A stretch of 64,000 bases of DNA. It comes from Hyalangium versicolor (GTDB lineage: Bacteria; Myxococcota; Myxococcia; Myxococcales; Myxococcaceae). Shown here piece by piece: positions 40,391 through 49,898 of the stretch. The notes beneath the pieces are model-generated. The model ran no database searches. It was not told the origin of the DNA and worked only from the letters and a program-made list of their open reading frames with translations. A program made the position numbers and the translations under genes. Every line of letters begins with the position of its first letter. Position 1 is the first letter of the stretch. The DNA lies in the NCBI RefSeq assembly GCF_020103695.1, contig NZ_JAHXBF010000006.1:248001-312000 (forward strand). Direction: 5' to 3'.

Positions 40391-41152
40391 GTGGTTCACG
40401 TCCTCTTCTTCTCCGACAGGCAGGTGCGCGACAAGCTCTTCGCCCTCGTCGACGGCACGCGGGGATTGCTTGTCATCAAGGGCGTCCGCCATGGCCCTGG
40501 CATGACTCCCCCCGAGCAGCGCGAGCCCTTCGACACCCTCGAGGCCAGCTTCGGCCATGCCGTCACCCAGGTCCTCGTCGCCGACGAGGGCTCCGTCGAA
40601 GGCATGTGGCGCGATCCACTCGGCGACCTCGGAGCCCGCCTCTACCCGAACAACAAGGAACAGGCCTACGTCGCCTCGAGCAGCTACCTCCTCCTCGAGA
40701 ACGGCCGCCCTCGCGCCGTCGTCCGCAAGCGCGAGACCCCTCGCGAAGACCTCTGGTACCTCCAGGAGGCCCTCAACCAGCTCTCTCCTCGCATCCCGCC
40801 ACCGGATCCAGCTCGCAAGCCCGGCCCCCGCAAAGCCCGAGTCCCCAACGCCTCCCGCCGTCCGCCCGTCTCCGAGCCCACTCCGCCGAGAGGCACTCGC
40901 GCCGCCTCCTACGCCGAGCCCGAGCCCGAACCCGCTCCCCCGCCGCCGCCCGCCCAGAAGGATCCGTGGACCATCCTCGGCATCGCGCCGGGCACCTCCA
41001 GGGACGAGGCCCGCCGTGCCTTCCGAACCCTCGTCGCCCAGTACCACCCGGACAAGGTCGCCCACCTCGCCCCCGAGTTCCAGGAGCTCGCGGAACGCAA
41101 GACGCGCGAGCTCCTCCAGGCCTGGGAGCAGCTCGAGAAGTCGCTCTCCTGA
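40391..41152 (+). CDS. J-domain protein (C-terminal DnaJ domain)
   Basis: 253 residues, GTG start; the ribosome site is weak. The N-terminal 130 residues form an unrecognised alpha/beta domain (VHVLFFSDRQVRDKLFALVDG, FGHAVTQVLVADEGSVEGMW, ASSSYLLLENG) that resembles a thioredoxin-like fold. A Pro/Ala-rich linker (about 135-195) leads to a J domain at 196-253: DPWTILGIAPGTSRDEARRAFRTL, then QYHPDKV with the HPD tripeptide. The protein should recruit and stimulate an Hsp70 through the J domain, with the N-terminal domain picking clients. It diverges from the repeat-protein gene and converges with the EEP gene. Confidence 0.85.
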   Translation: MVHVLFFSDRQVRDKLFALVDGTRGLLVIKGVRHGPGMTPPEQREPFDTLEASFGHAVTQVLVADEGSVEGMWRDPLGDLGARLYPNNKEQAYVASSSYLLLENGRPRAVVRKRETPREDLWYLQEALNQLSPRIPPPDPARKPGPRKARVPNASRRPPVSEPTPPRGTRAASYAEPEPEPAPPPPPAQKDPWTILGIAPGTSRDEARRAFRTLVAQYHPDKVAHLAPEFQELAERKTRELLQAWEQLEKSLS

Positions 41153-41166
41153 ACCCGCTTCGCCGC

Positions 41167-42153
41167 TCAGCCCCCGTTCGTCACCGGCGGAGAGACCGGC
41201 ACGCTGCCATCCAACGTGAAGCGGGCAATCAACGGCATGTGATCCGACAGCCCGAAGAACCGGCTCGTCGCGTCTCCGAATGGCCGCGTCCCCTCCATGT
41301 CCACCCACCGCACCCCCGCCCCCGAGAACAGGTGGTCCAGGTGCATCCGCATGTGCATGAAGCCCGCCGTCGGGAACCCGCGAATCAAAGACGGATCAAT
41401 CTGCCCCACCGCCACCTGCGCGCACGTGAGATGCGCCTCCTCGCTCAGGTACCGGAACACCGGCGAGGCCGGCGGTGAGTTGAAGTCTCCCCCCAGGATG
41501 AACGGCTCGCCCTGCGAGTGCTCCAGCAACAACCCCACCAGCTTGCGCGCCTCGTGCAGCTGGTTCACCCCGCGCCCCATCTTGTCCTTCGTCGACCAGA
41601 ACTCCTTGGCGAACGGCGTGGGCAGGCTCAGGTGCGTGTTGAACACGTGGAAGGCTCGCCCATCCCCCACCTGCTGCAGCCGCATGTGCGCGCAGATCCG
41701 GCTCTGCTTCCGCTCCTTCAGCCGCTCCACGTGGTGGTACGTAATCTGCGCCGGCGCCTCCACGTTGTGCCGGTCCACCCGCAGCGTCTTCCGGTTCACC
41801 AGCATCGCCAGGCCCGTCGTGTACAGCGAGAACGTCCCCAGCTTGTAGTGGTGCGCCGGAAAGTAGAACGCGTCGTAGGGCATCTCCCGCCCCTGCGTTC
41901 CGAAGATCTCCTCCATGCGCCCCATGAAGGCCTGCAGCTGCGTCTCCCCCGGATGGCTGGGGCGGTGCGCCACGGAGCTGCGGAACGAGGTCGTCTCCAC
42001 CTCCTGCAGGCAGACGACATCCGGCAGCGGATCCAACGCGGCGATCGCCGAGGAGACACGGCGCTTCGGCCCCACCGTGCTCGCCAGGCCGCGGAGCGCA
42101 TGACCGAAGTAGCGGACGTTGTAGCTCACGATTCGCAAGGGTGTGTCGGCCAT
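41167..42153 (-). CDS. endonuclease/exonuclease/phosphatase (EEP) family protein
   Basis: 328 residues. The EEP superfamily motifs are in order: LRIVSYNVRYFG, VVCLQEVET (metal-binding Glu), FNTHLSLPTPFA, LGGDFNSPP (catalytic Asp/Asn) and FGLSDHMPLIARF (Asp-His). There is no signal peptide. The family includes DNA nucleases, sphingomyelinases and inositol phosphatases; this member cannot be placed further. There is an unusually long insertion between the Glu motif and the central His region (MEEIFGTQGREMPYDAFYFP). Converges with the J-domain gene, 14 nt apart. Confidence 0.88.
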   Translation of the reverse strand: MADTPLRIVSYNVRYFGHALRGLASTVGPKRRVSSAIAALDPLPDVVCLQEVETTSFRSSVAHRPSHPGETQLQAFMGRMEEIFGTQGREMPYDAFYFPAHHYKLGTFSLYTTGLAMLVNRKTLRVDRHNVEAPAQITYHHVERLKERKQSRICAHMRLQQVGDGRAFHVFNTHLSLPTPFAKEFWSTKDKMGRGVNQLHEARKLVGLLLEHSQGEPFILGGDFNSPPASPVFRYLSEEAHLTCAQVAVGQIDPSLIRGFPTAGFMHMRMHLDHLFSGAGVRWVDMEGTRPFGDATSRFFGLSDHMPLIARFTLDGSVPVSPPVTNGG

Positions 42154-42434
42154 AGCCGTCAGTCACATTAACCAATGCCCCTCGCCTCGGGTGCTGGGGA
42201 GTCCTTCCAGCCAACACTCCGCTCGCTGGCTGACAGGCTGCCCCCCGGCGGAAGGGCCTGCCCCCCGGCCCTGGGGGATACCCCGAAGAGGACCACCTCT
42301 CTCTTGCCTGCCCTCCAGCCCACCTGATAGTGCGCCGCCCCGACCGGGGCCCTGGGCCACGGGGGGATTCTCCGCCACGCGGGCCGGCCGCAGCGGAGGG
42401 AGCGCCACAGCGCTCTTTTCAGGAGAGAACACAC

Positions 42435-43004
42435 ATGCGTTTCATGAATCGGGCCGTTGCCATCGTCGCCGCCACCACCAGCCTCCTGGGCTGCGGCGGC
42501 AACAGCCAGCCTTCCATCTACCGCGTCGCCGTCGACACGCTCAGCGCGCAGAACATGCCCGTGGCCTGCTACAGCGCCGGCAACGCGCCGACCACCATCA
42601 CCGACAAGGTCACCAACCTCGTCGATGAGAAGCAGTGGGTTGTCTGGGAGGGCATCGACGACACCTTCTATTTCGAGCCCGGGAACATCAACTACACCCT
42701 CGCCGATGCCCACAGCGTCGTCATCTCCGGGGACGGCATCTCCGGCAGCAAGAACGATGACGGTGCCTACGTCTTCACCAGCGAGCGCACGCAGACCGCG
42801 TCCGCCAACGAGCAGTACGTCACCTCGGCCGTCTACACGATCGAGGAGCTGGGCAAGACGCTCAAGGGCACCCTGGTGCTCACCTCCAGCTGCGCCGGCA
42901 GCAACTGCGCCGGCACGCCCTCGTGCAGCGTCACGCTGAACTTCTCGGGCCGGAAGATCGACGGCGACCGCTACTTCACCTACGGCAGCGGCAGCGGCGG
43001 GTAG
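42435..43004 (+). CDS. hypothetical lipoprotein (189 aa)
   Basis: Start ATG 42435 with AGGAGA 9 nt upstream. Signal peptide with lipobox SLLGC (Cys19). The mature part (YRVAVDTLSAQNMPVACYS, KQWVVWEGIDDTFYF, YTIEELGKTLKGTLVL) is beta-rich, with two Cys pairs (SSCAGSNCAGTPSC). It looks like a small secreted beta-sandwich, but I do not recognise a family. The 281-nt region upstream is GC-rich with short palindromes and no clear promoter. Confidence 0.75.
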   Translation: MRFMNRAVAIVAATTSLLGCGGNSQPSIYRVAVDTLSAQNMPVACYSAGNAPTTITDKVTNLVDEKQWVVWEGIDDTFYFEPGNINYTLADAHSVVISGDGISGSKNDDGAYVFTSERTQTASANEQYVTSAVYTIEELGKTLKGTLVLTSSCAGSNCAGTPSCSVTLNFSGRKIDGDRYFTYGSGSGG

Positions 43005-43027
43005 TCACTCCACCTCCGCCACGCTCC

Positions 43028-43083
43028 CACCGGGGCGCGGGAGGCAGGCGGGCCCCGGCTCGCGGGCCCTCGGCACCCCGGTG
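43028..43083 (+). terminator. nested hairpin before moxR
   Basis: CACCGGGG (43028-43035) pairs with CCCCGGTG (43076-43083) and encloses a second stem GGGCCC-N8-GGGCCC (about 43050-43069). It lies between the lipoprotein stop and the MoxR ribosome site. No U-tract; it could end the upstream transcript or be a leader structure. Confidence 0.4.
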
Positions 43084-43158
43084 GATGGGCGCAGGCCTCC
43101 CAGGCGAGCAGTCCAGGCGCGCCGGGCGGCCGAGAATGTTAAAGGAGGAGGTAACACC

Positions 43159-44001
43159 ATGACGCCCACCTCCTCCCGCTTCCGTGGCACCGAGAAATAC
43201 CTCTCCAGCGAGGGTCTCCAGGCCGCCGTCAACTGCGCGCTGACCCTGCAACGCCCCCTGCTCGTGAAGGGCGAGCCCGGTACCGGCAAGACGCTGCTGG
43301 CCGAGGCCATCTCCGAGGCTCAGGGCCTGCGCCTCATCCCCTGGCACGTCAAGAGCACCACCCGCGCCCAGGACGGCCTCTACGTCTACGACACCGTGCA
43401 GCGCCTGTATGACTCGCGCTTCGGCGATGGCGACGTGAAGGACATCCGCCGCTACATCCGCCTGGGGCCCCTGGGTGAGGCCTTCTCCTCCCGCGAGCGC
43501 GTCGTGCTGCTCATCGACGAGGTGGACAAGGCCGACGTCGAGTTCCCCAACGACTTGCTCCACGAACTGGACCGGATGCGCTTCCGCATCATGGAGACCA
43601 ATGACGAGGTGGTGGCCACCCAGCGCCCCATCGTCGTCATCACCAGCAACAACGAGAAGGAATTGCCCGACGCCTTCCTGCGCCGGTGCGTCTTCCACTT
43701 CATCGACTTCCCGGACGCGGACCTCATGCGCCGCATCGTCGGCGTGCACCACCCGGGCCTCGAGGAGTCCCTCACCGAGCAGGCGCTGAAGATCTTCTAC
43801 GAGCTGCGCGGCTTCAGCCGCCTGCGCAAGCGCCCCTCCACCAGCGAGCTCATCGACTGGATCGCCGTGCTCAAGGCCAGCGGCGTCCAGAGCCTCAAGC
43901 TGGAGGAGAACCTGCCCTTCCTCGGCGCGCTGCTGAAGAAGGAGCAGGACCTCATCGCCGTGGCGGAGGCGTTCGGCAAGGGCCGCCGCACCCGCGCCTG
44001 A
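43159..44001 (+). CDS. MoxR-family AAA+ ATPase
   Basis: 280 residues. A strong AAAGGAGGAG Shine-Dalgarno lies 8 nt before the ATG. Walker A GEPGTGKT at residues 38-45, Walker B VVLLIDEVDK near 120, sensor-1 VVITSNNEKELPDAFLRRC, and a C-terminal lid. MoxR ATPases work as chaperones that mature metal enzymes or remodel complexes with a VWA-domain partner; that partner is encoded 18 nt downstream, so the pair is clear. The client is unknown here. Confidence 0.93.
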   Translation: MTPTSSRFRGTEKYLSSEGLQAAVNCALTLQRPLLVKGEPGTGKTLLAEAISEAQGLRLIPWHVKSTTRAQDGLYVYDTVQRLYDSRFGDGDVKDIRRYIRLGPLGEAFSSRERVVLLIDEVDKADVEFPNDLLHELDRMRFRIMETNDEVVATQRPIVVITSNNEKELPDAFLRRCVFHFIDFPDADLMRRIVGVHHPGLEESLTEQALKIFYELRGFSRLRKRPSTSELIDWIAVLKASGVQSLKLEENLPFLGALLKKEQDLIAVAEAFGKGRRTRA

Positions 44002-44019
44002 GCCAGGAGAGCACGCGCC

Positions 44020-45225
44020 ATGTACCTGCCCTTCCTCTATGAGCTGCGGCGGCGCGGAGTGCCCGTGGGCACCCAGGAGGCCCTGGCGCTCGCGGGCGCG
44101 CTCCATGCCGGCCTGCACGACAGCTGCCTCGACGGCTTCTACCACGTGGCGCGCGCCCTCCTGGTTCACTCGGAGACGCAGCTGGATGCCTTCGACCAGG
44201 CCTTCCTCTCCCACTTCAAGGGCGTGGAGTCCGCCGGGCTCGAGCTCACCCAGGAGTTGATGGACTGGCTGCGCGACGCGCGCGAGCGGAGGGACCTCAC
44301 CCCCGAGGAGCAGGCCCTGCTCGACTCGCTGGACGAGCAGGCCCTGGAGCGCCTCTTCCAGGAGCGCCTGAAGGAGCAGCGCGAGCGCCATGACGGCGGC
44401 AACCGGTGGATCGGCACCGGTGGCGCCTCGCCGTTCGGCAACGGAGGCGCCGGGCAGAAGGGCTTCCGCGTGGGCGGTACCGGCGGCCGGCAGGGCACCG
44501 CCATGATGCAGGCCGGCGAGCGCAGGTATCAGGGCTACCGCGACGATGTGGTGCTGGACACGCGGCAGCTCGAGGTGGCCCTGCGCAAGCTGCGCGCCTT
44601 CGCCCGAGAGGGCATCGCGGATGAGCTGGACATCGACGAGAGCATCAGCGCCACGGCCCGCAACGCCGGCGAGCTCGAAGTCGTCATCCGCCCCCCGCGC
44701 CGGCCCAACACGCGCGTGGTGCTCCTGATGGACGTGGGTGGATCCATGGATCCCTACGCCGCCCTGGTGAGCCGGCTGTTCAGCGCCGCCAGCCGCGCCA
44801 CCCACTTCAAGGAGCTGCGCACCTACTACTTCCACAACTGCATCTACGGCCGGCTCTACGGCACGCCTCAGCTCACCGGCGGCACCACCGTGCCGGAGCT
44901 CATCGCCCAGGTGGGCAAGCACCACAAGCTCGTCATCGTCGGCGACGCGTACATGGCTCCCTATGAGCTGGGCATCCGCGCGGACGCGCAGGGCCACTAC
45001 TCACCGGATGGGCTCGAGGGGCTCGTGTGGATGATGCAGCTCGCGCAGCACTTCGAGCGCAGCGCCTGGCTCAACCCGGAAGCCCCTCGCATCTGGCCCG
45101 GCAGCACCATCGCCACCGTCGGCCGCGTCTTCCCCATGTTCCACCTCACCGTCGAGGGGCTGGGTGAGGCCGTATCCCACCTCACCAAGGGACGCACCGC
45201 CAAGGGCACCACCGTCCGCCGCTGA
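44020..45225 (+). CDS. VWA/CoxE-like partner of MoxR ATPase
   Basis: 401 residues. The N-terminal half is helical (YLPFLYELRRRGVPVGTQEAL, then CoxE-like FDQAFLSHFKG), with a Gly-rich loop region (GTGGASPFGNGGAGQKGFRVGG). The VWA domain starts near 235 with a MIDAS motif LLMDVGGSMD, followed by FKELRTYYFHNCIY and the second metal residue region LVIVGDAYMA. It would bind a client or metal site and work with MoxR. Co-transcribed with moxR; a strong terminator follows. Confidence 0.92.
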   Translation: MYLPFLYELRRRGVPVGTQEALALAGALHAGLHDSCLDGFYHVARALLVHSETQLDAFDQAFLSHFKGVESAGLELTQELMDWLRDARERRDLTPEEQALLDSLDEQALERLFQERLKEQRERHDGGNRWIGTGGASPFGNGGAGQKGFRVGGTGGRQGTAMMQAGERRYQGYRDDVVLDTRQLEVALRKLRAFAREGIADELDIDESISATARNAGELEVVIRPPRRPNTRVVLLMDVGGSMDPYAALVSRLFSAASRATHFKELRTYYFHNCIYGRLYGTPQLTGGTTVPELIAQVGKHHKLVIVGDAYMAPYELGIRADAQGHYSPDGLEGLVWMMQLAQHFERSAWLNPEAPRIWPGSTIATVGRVFPMFHLTVEGLGEAVSHLTKGRTAKGTTVRR

Positions 45226-45273
45226 ATCCCCGCATATAAGGATGCGGGCCGTCCCATCCCCCTCGGAAGGAGG

Positions 45274-45304
45274 CTCAAGTAGGGCTTTTGCCTACCTGAG
45301 TTTT
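45274..45304 (+). terminator. intrinsic terminator of the moxR-VWA operon
   Basis: CTCAAGTAGGGC, loop TTTT and GCCTACCTGAG form a stem of about 10 bp with one mismatch and a bulge, followed directly by TTTTCC. A smaller stem CCCGCAT/ATGCGGG lies just upstream at 45229-45248. Typical Rho-independent terminator on the plus strand. Confidence 0.8.
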
Positions 45305-45345
45305 CCACAAGTTGCTCCATGTAGGTGTAACAACTTCCCCTGGGC

Positions 45346-45732
45346 TCAGGGGGAGGAGCGGGAGAGGCAGTAGCGCCGCGTGACGTCGACGAGCTCGTGG
45401 ACCTTGAACGGCTTCTGGAGGAGGCCGGACACCTGCATGTCCTCGATGAGCTTTCGGGCATCCCGGAAGGCGGAGATGACCACCACGGGGATGTTCGCGA
45501 GCCCCGGGTGTCGGAGCAGCTCCTGACGGAAGGTCTTCCCGTCCATCCGCGGCAGCATGAGATCCAACAGGATGAGGCAGGGCGGTGGTTCAGGCTCGCG
45601 CAGCCTGTCCAGGGCCTCGAGCCCGTTCTCGGCCCCCAGCGGCTCGTAGCCGTGGTCTTCGAGGATCTCCATGATGCTCTCGCGGATCTCGAGATCGTCC
45701 TCCACGACGAGGACCCGGTTGGACGAAGGCAT
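45346..45732 (-). CDS. single-domain response regulator
   Basis: 128 residues, receiver domain only. Acidic pair VVEDD near residue 10, phospho-acceptor Asp in LLDLMLPRMDG, Thr/Ser position VVISAF and conserved Lys in LQKPFKVHEL. There is no output domain, so it signals by protein contact. Its ATG overlaps the stop of the adjacent PAS histidine kinase by one nt (TGATG), making that kinase its probable phosphodonor. Confidence 0.93.
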   Translation of the reverse strand: MPSSNRVLVVEDDLEIRESIMEILEDHGYEPLGAENGLEALDRLREPEPPPCLILLDLMLPRMDGKTFRQELLRHPGLANIPVVVISAFRDARKLIEDMQVSGLLQKPFKVHELVDVTRRYCLSRSSP

Positions 45733-47303
45733 CAGTGCAACTCTCCAGGCCTGGCCTGCTCCTCCCGAGCAGAGGCCCTGGGCACGAGCGGCAGTCGAAC
45801 CGTGAAACAGGCGCCCCCCTCGGGCACGTTGCGCACGGTCACCATCCCATCGTGCGCCTTGACGATTTCCCGGACGACGTAGAGGCCCAGCCCCAGCCCG
45901 CCGTAGTGGCGCATCTCCGCGGCGCGCTCGAAGCGGTCGAAGATGCGCGGGAGCGCCTCCTCGGGAATCCCCGGCCCCTGATCTCGGACCTCGAGCACCG
46001 CTGTCTCCTCCTCGCGCACGAGCGACACGTCGATGGGCGTCCGGGCCGCGTACTTGATGGCGTTCGACAGCAGGTTGGTCAGCACCTGCTCGAGCCGCAA
46101 GCGATCCCATGTTCCCAGGATGGCAGCGGCCGCCTGGACGCTGAGCGCGCAGCCCGCCCGCGCGGCGGAGTCCCGGAGCCGCTCGGTGACGTCGTGCACG
46201 GCCTCGGCGAGATCAAAGGGCTGCGGGTTCATCTCGAAGCGGCCGGTGGTGATGCGCGAGACGTCCAGGAGCGTCTCGATGAGGTCCGCCAGACGCTCGC
46301 TGCTGCGCGTGGCGCGGTCCACCTTCGTGGTGACCTTGGCATCCAGGTTCGCCAGCTGGTCGCGCAGGCTCTGCAGCTGCAGTTGCAGCGCGGTGAGCGG
46401 CGTCTTGAGCTCGTGCGAGGCGATGGACAGGAACTCGTCACGGAGCCGGAGCGCCTCCTGGGCCTGGGCGACCTGCACCCGCTCGGTCTCCAGCTTCCGG
46501 CGCTCGGTCAGGTCGCGCGTCACCTTGGCGAAGCCGCGGTGCAGCCCCGTGGCGTCGCGCACCGAGGTGATGATGACGTGGGCCCAGAACGTGGTGCCGT
46601 CCTTGCGCAGCCGCCACCCCTCCTCCTCGTAGCGGCCCTCGCTCAGGGCGACCTCCAGCGCGCGCTCGCACTTGCCGGCCAGCACATCCTCCTTCGGATA
46701 GAAGAGGGCGATGCTCTGGCCGATCACCTCGTTCGCGCGGTAGCCCTTGAGGCGCTCGGCACCGACATTCCACGTCATGATGTGGCCGGTCGGATCCAAC
46801 ATGAAGAGGGCGTAGTCCTTCACGCCCTCGATGAGGAGGCGGAAGCGCTCCTCGCTCTGGCGCAGTTGCTCCTCGGTGACCCGGCGCTCGCTGAGGTCCC
46901 TCGTCACCTTCGAGTACCCCAGCAGATGACCTGTCGCGTCACGCACGGCGGAGATGACCACGTCCGCCCAGAACTTCCGCCCATCCTTGCGCACGCGCCA
47001 GCCCACGTCCTCGACGCGCCCGTGCTCCGCGGCCATCCGCAGCAGGTGCTGGGGCCGGCCCGCGAGCAGATCCTCCGGGGTGTAGAAGCGGGTGAGGGGC
47101 TGTCCGATGATCTCCTCCGGGCGATAGCCCTTGATGGCCTCGGCGCCGGGGTTCCAGGTGGCCACGCGGCCCTGGGCGTCGAGCATGAAGATGGCGTAGT
47201 CGCGAACGCTCTCGACCAGCATTCTCGCCTGCTCGTTGATGTCCCAGGGGCGCTGCGAGGATCCTCCCGGTTGGGGGACGGGGGCTCGCGTCTTTTCGGT
47301 CAT
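45732..47303 (-). CDS. PAS-PAS sensor histidine kinase
   Basis: 523 residues from ATG 47303 with AGGAG 5 nt upstream. Two closely similar PAS domains (VESVRDYAIFMLDAQGRVATWNPGAEAIKGY and IEGVKDYALFMLDPTGHIMTWNVGAERLKGY), each with a PAC tail (VTRDLSERR, VTRDLTERR). HisKA: FLSIASHELKTPLTALQ; HATPase_c: NLLSNAIKYAA, RDQGPGIP, GGLGLGLYVVREI. No membrane segment. The paired PAS domains look like an internal duplication. It works with the single-domain response regulator that follows. Confidence 0.93.
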   Translation of the reverse strand: MTEKTRAPVPQPGGSSQRPWDINEQARMLVESVRDYAIFMLDAQGRVATWNPGAEAIKGYRPEEIIGQPLTRFYTPEDLLAGRPQHLLRMAAEHGRVEDVGWRVRKDGRKFWADVVISAVRDATGHLLGYSKVTRDLSERRVTEEQLRQSEERFRLLIEGVKDYALFMLDPTGHIMTWNVGAERLKGYRANEVIGQSIALFYPKEDVLAGKCERALEVALSEGRYEEEGWRLRKDGTTFWAHVIITSVRDATGLHRGFAKVTRDLTERRKLETERVQVAQAQEALRLRDEFLSIASHELKTPLTALQLQLQSLRDQLANLDAKVTTKVDRATRSSERLADLIETLLDVSRITTGRFEMNPQPFDLAEAVHDVTERLRDSAARAGCALSVQAAAAILGTWDRLRLEQVLTNLLSNAIKYAARTPIDVSLVREEETAVLEVRDQGPGIPEEALPRIFDRFERAAEMRHYGGLGLGLYVVREIVKAHDGMVTVRNVPEGGACFTVRLPLVPRASAREEQARPGELH

Positions 47304-47529
47304 CAAAGCTCCTGAGAACTTCAGGCGTGCCCGCCACCGACTCGGGAGAAGCCCTGGATCCTGGCCGCGTCACGTGCCGTGAGCAACTGTTCGGGATCGT
47401 CCATCACAATCAATCTGGGGTCGCGGACTGCCAAATACAAGCCCTTGAGCGGGGATTGATGTGTTGGATCTCGCGAGGTGCGGATCGCGTGGCAGACTCG
47501 CGCACTTCTCGTCTCCAGGAAGGATTCAC

Positions 47530-49347
47530 ATGGCCCGCTCCCGCAGGGAATTCTTGTCCGGTACCGCGGTGGGAATCGCAGGCATGGTGGCTGCAGAGGG
47601 CATTTCCGCGGAGGCGGCAACTTCCGATGCGGGTGTGCCCTCGTCCGCGCCTCCGGGGGCTCCGCCTGCGTTTGGCACGGCGCCGCCGGTGGGGCCCACG
47701 GTGGGTGCGAGCACGTTCACCGAGGCGGAGAAGCTCATGCAGGTGCAGTACACACCGGCGGAGCGAGCGCAGGCGGCCAGCAACTGGAGCAAGACGATGG
47801 CGCCGCTGTACGAGTCGCGGGTGGGGCCTCGCAAGGTGGCGCTGGAGCCGACGCTCGCTCCCGCGTCGACGTGGGATCCCCTGCTCCCTGGGCTCGTGGC
47901 CGGTCCGGCGCGCGACCGCTTCGTGCGGAGCAAGGGGGCTGCCAGTCCACTGCCGGCGAAGGACGAGGACATCGCCTTCGCGCCCGTCACGGCGCTCTCG
48001 CGGTGGATTGAGTCCCGGGCCCTGACTTCCGAGCGGCTCACGCGCATCTACCTGGAGCGGCTCCAGCGTTTCGATTCGAAGCTCCGGTGCGTCATCACGC
48101 TGACGCCGGACCTGGCGCTGGAGCAGGCCCGGCGCGCGGACGCGGAGATCGCCGCGGGGAAGTACCGGGGCCCGCTGCATGGCATCCCGTGGGGCGCGAA
48201 GGATCTGGTGGACACGGCGGGCATCGCCACGACGTACGGCGCCGAGCCGTTCCGCAACCGCGTGCCTACCGTGGATGCGGTCACCGTGGATCGGCTGCAC
48301 CGCGCGGGAGCGGTGCTGGTGGCCAAGCTGAGCCTGGGCGCGCTGGCGCTCAATGACATCTGGTTCGGCGGGGAGACGAAGAACCCGTGGCTGCTGGAGG
48401 AGGGCTCCTCGGGCAGCAGCGCGGGGCCGGGGGCGGCGACGGCGGCGGGGTGCGTGGGGTTCTCGCTGGGCAGCGAGACGGGAGGCAGCATCATCTCTCC
48501 GTCCATGCGCTGCGGCATCACCGGGCTGCGGCCCACGTATGGGCGCGTGCCTCGCACGGGGGCGATGACGCTGTGCTGGTCCCTGGACAAGTTGGGGCCG
48601 ATGACGCGCGGCGTGGAGGATGCGCTGCTGGTGGTGCGGGCGCTCTCCGGACCGGACGCGGGAGACGTGGCGAGCGTTCCGAGCCGGCTGGACTTCGACG
48701 CCAACGCCCCCGTGAAGGGGCTGCGCGTGGGCTACTTCCCGGGCTGGATGGAGAAGGCCCCGGCGACGGAGGTGGATCGCGCGGCGCTGGAGACGCTGAA
48801 GCAGCTGGGGCTGACTCCGGTGGAGGTGCGCCTGCCGGATTGGCCCTATGGCTCGTTGAGCGTGATCCTCTTCGCGGAGGCGGCGGCGGCCTTCGAGGAG
48901 CTCACGCTGAGCCACGGCGTGGACGCGCTGAAGATGCAGGTGGCGGACGCGTGGCCCAACCTGTTCCGGCAGGCGCGGTTCCTGTCCGCGGTGGACATGG
49001 TCCAGGCGGACCGGCTGCGGCGCAAGGTGGCGCAGGAGATGGCGCGCGTCATGGGCGAGGTGGATCTGCTGCTCGTGCCCTCGCTGCAGGAGGACATGCT
49101 GACGATCTCGAACTTCACGGGGCACCCCTCGCTGACGCTGCGCACGGGCTTCGTGGAGGTGGGGCAGGCCCGGAGCGACTGGGCGCCGGATCCGGCACGT
49201 CCTCTGCCTACGTTCTCTCCCAAGCGCCGTGTGCCGCACGGGGTGACGCTGATCGGGCGGCTCTTCGACGAAGGGACCCTGGGCAGGGTGGGCATCGCGC
49301 TGGAGCGTGCCTCCGGTGTCGCGGGGGAACGGCCTCCCGGGTTCTGA
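47530..49347 (+). CDS. Tat-exported amidase signature family protein
   Basis: 605 residues from ATG 47530, preceded by GGAAGGA. The N terminus carries a Tat motif (SRREFLSGTAVGIAGMVAAEG). The Ser-cisSer-Lys amidase triad is visible: Lys in GAKDLVD, cis-Ser in GSSGSSAGPGAATAAG and nucleophile Ser in GSETGGSIISP. Characterised relatives hydrolyse amides, including GatA and peptide amidases; an exported enzyme is more likely to cleave an external amide. The region before the domain (residues 30-160) is longer than in GatA-like enzymes. The substrate is unknown. Confidence 0.9.
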   Translation: MARSRREFLSGTAVGIAGMVAAEGISAEAATSDAGVPSSAPPGAPPAFGTAPPVGPTVGASTFTEAEKLMQVQYTPAERAQAASNWSKTMAPLYESRVGPRKVALEPTLAPASTWDPLLPGLVAGPARDRFVRSKGAASPLPAKDEDIAFAPVTALSRWIESRALTSERLTRIYLERLQRFDSKLRCVITLTPDLALEQARRADAEIAAGKYRGPLHGIPWGAKDLVDTAGIATTYGAEPFRNRVPTVDAVTVDRLHRAGAVLVAKLSLGALALNDIWFGGETKNPWLLEEGSSGSSAGPGAATAAGCVGFSLGSETGGSIISPSMRCGITGLRPTYGRVPRTGAMTLCWSLDKLGPMTRGVEDALLVVRALSGPDAGDVASVPSRLDFDANAPVKGLRVGYFPGWMEKAPATEVDRAALETLKQLGLTPVEVRLPDWPYGSLSVILFAEAAAAFEELTLSHGVDALKMQVADAWPNLFRQARFLSAVDMVQADRLRRKVAQEMARVMGEVDLLLVPSLQEDMLTISNFTGHPSLTLRTGFVEVGQARSDWAPDPARPLPTFSPKRRVPHGVTLIGRLFDEGTLGRVGIALERASGVAGERPPGF

Positions 49348-49450
49348 GCGACATTTCTGGAAGGATTCCGTTGCAACCCGGAGAGAGGCTCACTACGTCG
49401 GGGGCGCCTGATCTGCTGGCACCCCACCCGAAGTGAATCGAGGAAACGCC

Positions 49451-49885
49451 ATGGCTCCTGTCACCATCTCGCCGCTGTACACCGCCACCGCCACCGCCCA
49501 GGGAGGCCGCAACGGCCGTGTCCGTTCGTCTGACAACGTGCTGGATCTGCCGCTCGCGATGCCCAAGGAGCTGGGAGGTGCGGGTGGCGCGGTGACCAAC
49601 CCCGAGCAGCTCTTCGCGGCGGGCTACTCCGCGTGCTTCGAGAGCGCGCTGCGGCTGGTGGCCGGCAAGGCGGGCAAGAACGTGAAGGACGCGAGCATCA
49701 CCGCGGCGGTCACCATCGGCAAGACGCCGGACGGTGGCTTCGGGCTGGCGGTGGAACTCAAGGGCAAGCTGCCCGGCCTGTCCAAGGAGGAGGCCGAGCA
49801 GCTCATGCACACCGCCCACACGGTGTGCCCCTACTCGAAGGCCACGAGCGGCAACATCGACGTGAAGCTCTCCGTCGAGAGCTGA
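49451..49885 (+). CDS. ohr: organic hydroperoxide resistance protein Ohr
   Basis: 144 residues from ATG 49451 with GAGGAA upstream. OsmC/Ohr fold: LYTATATAQGGRNGRVRSSD, then LDLPLAMPKELGG. The redox pair is present as Cys in GYSACFESAL and VCPYSKAT, with the conserved Glu/Arg of Ohr. Ohr reduces organic hydroperoxides with lipoylated proteins as donors. It is often controlled by OhrR, which is not seen nearby. A strong terminator follows. Confidence 0.95.
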   Translation: MAPVTISPLYTATATAQGGRNGRVRSSDNVLDLPLAMPKELGGAGGAVTNPEQLFAAGYSACFESALRLVAGKAGKNVKDASITAAVTIGKTPDGGFGLAVELKGKLPGLSKEEAEQLMHTAHTVCPYSKATSGNIDVKLSVES

Positions 49886-49898
49886 GCCGTGGTGGCTC

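Noticed and set aside
42976..44997. 673-codon minus-strand frame opposite moxR and the VWA gene
   Set aside because: Antisense of two well-recognised genes, composition typical of GC-skew artefact.
47410..49239. 609-codon minus-strand frame opposite the amidase
   Set aside because: The amidase triad and Tat signal are on the plus strand; the antisense is His/Arg-rich noise.
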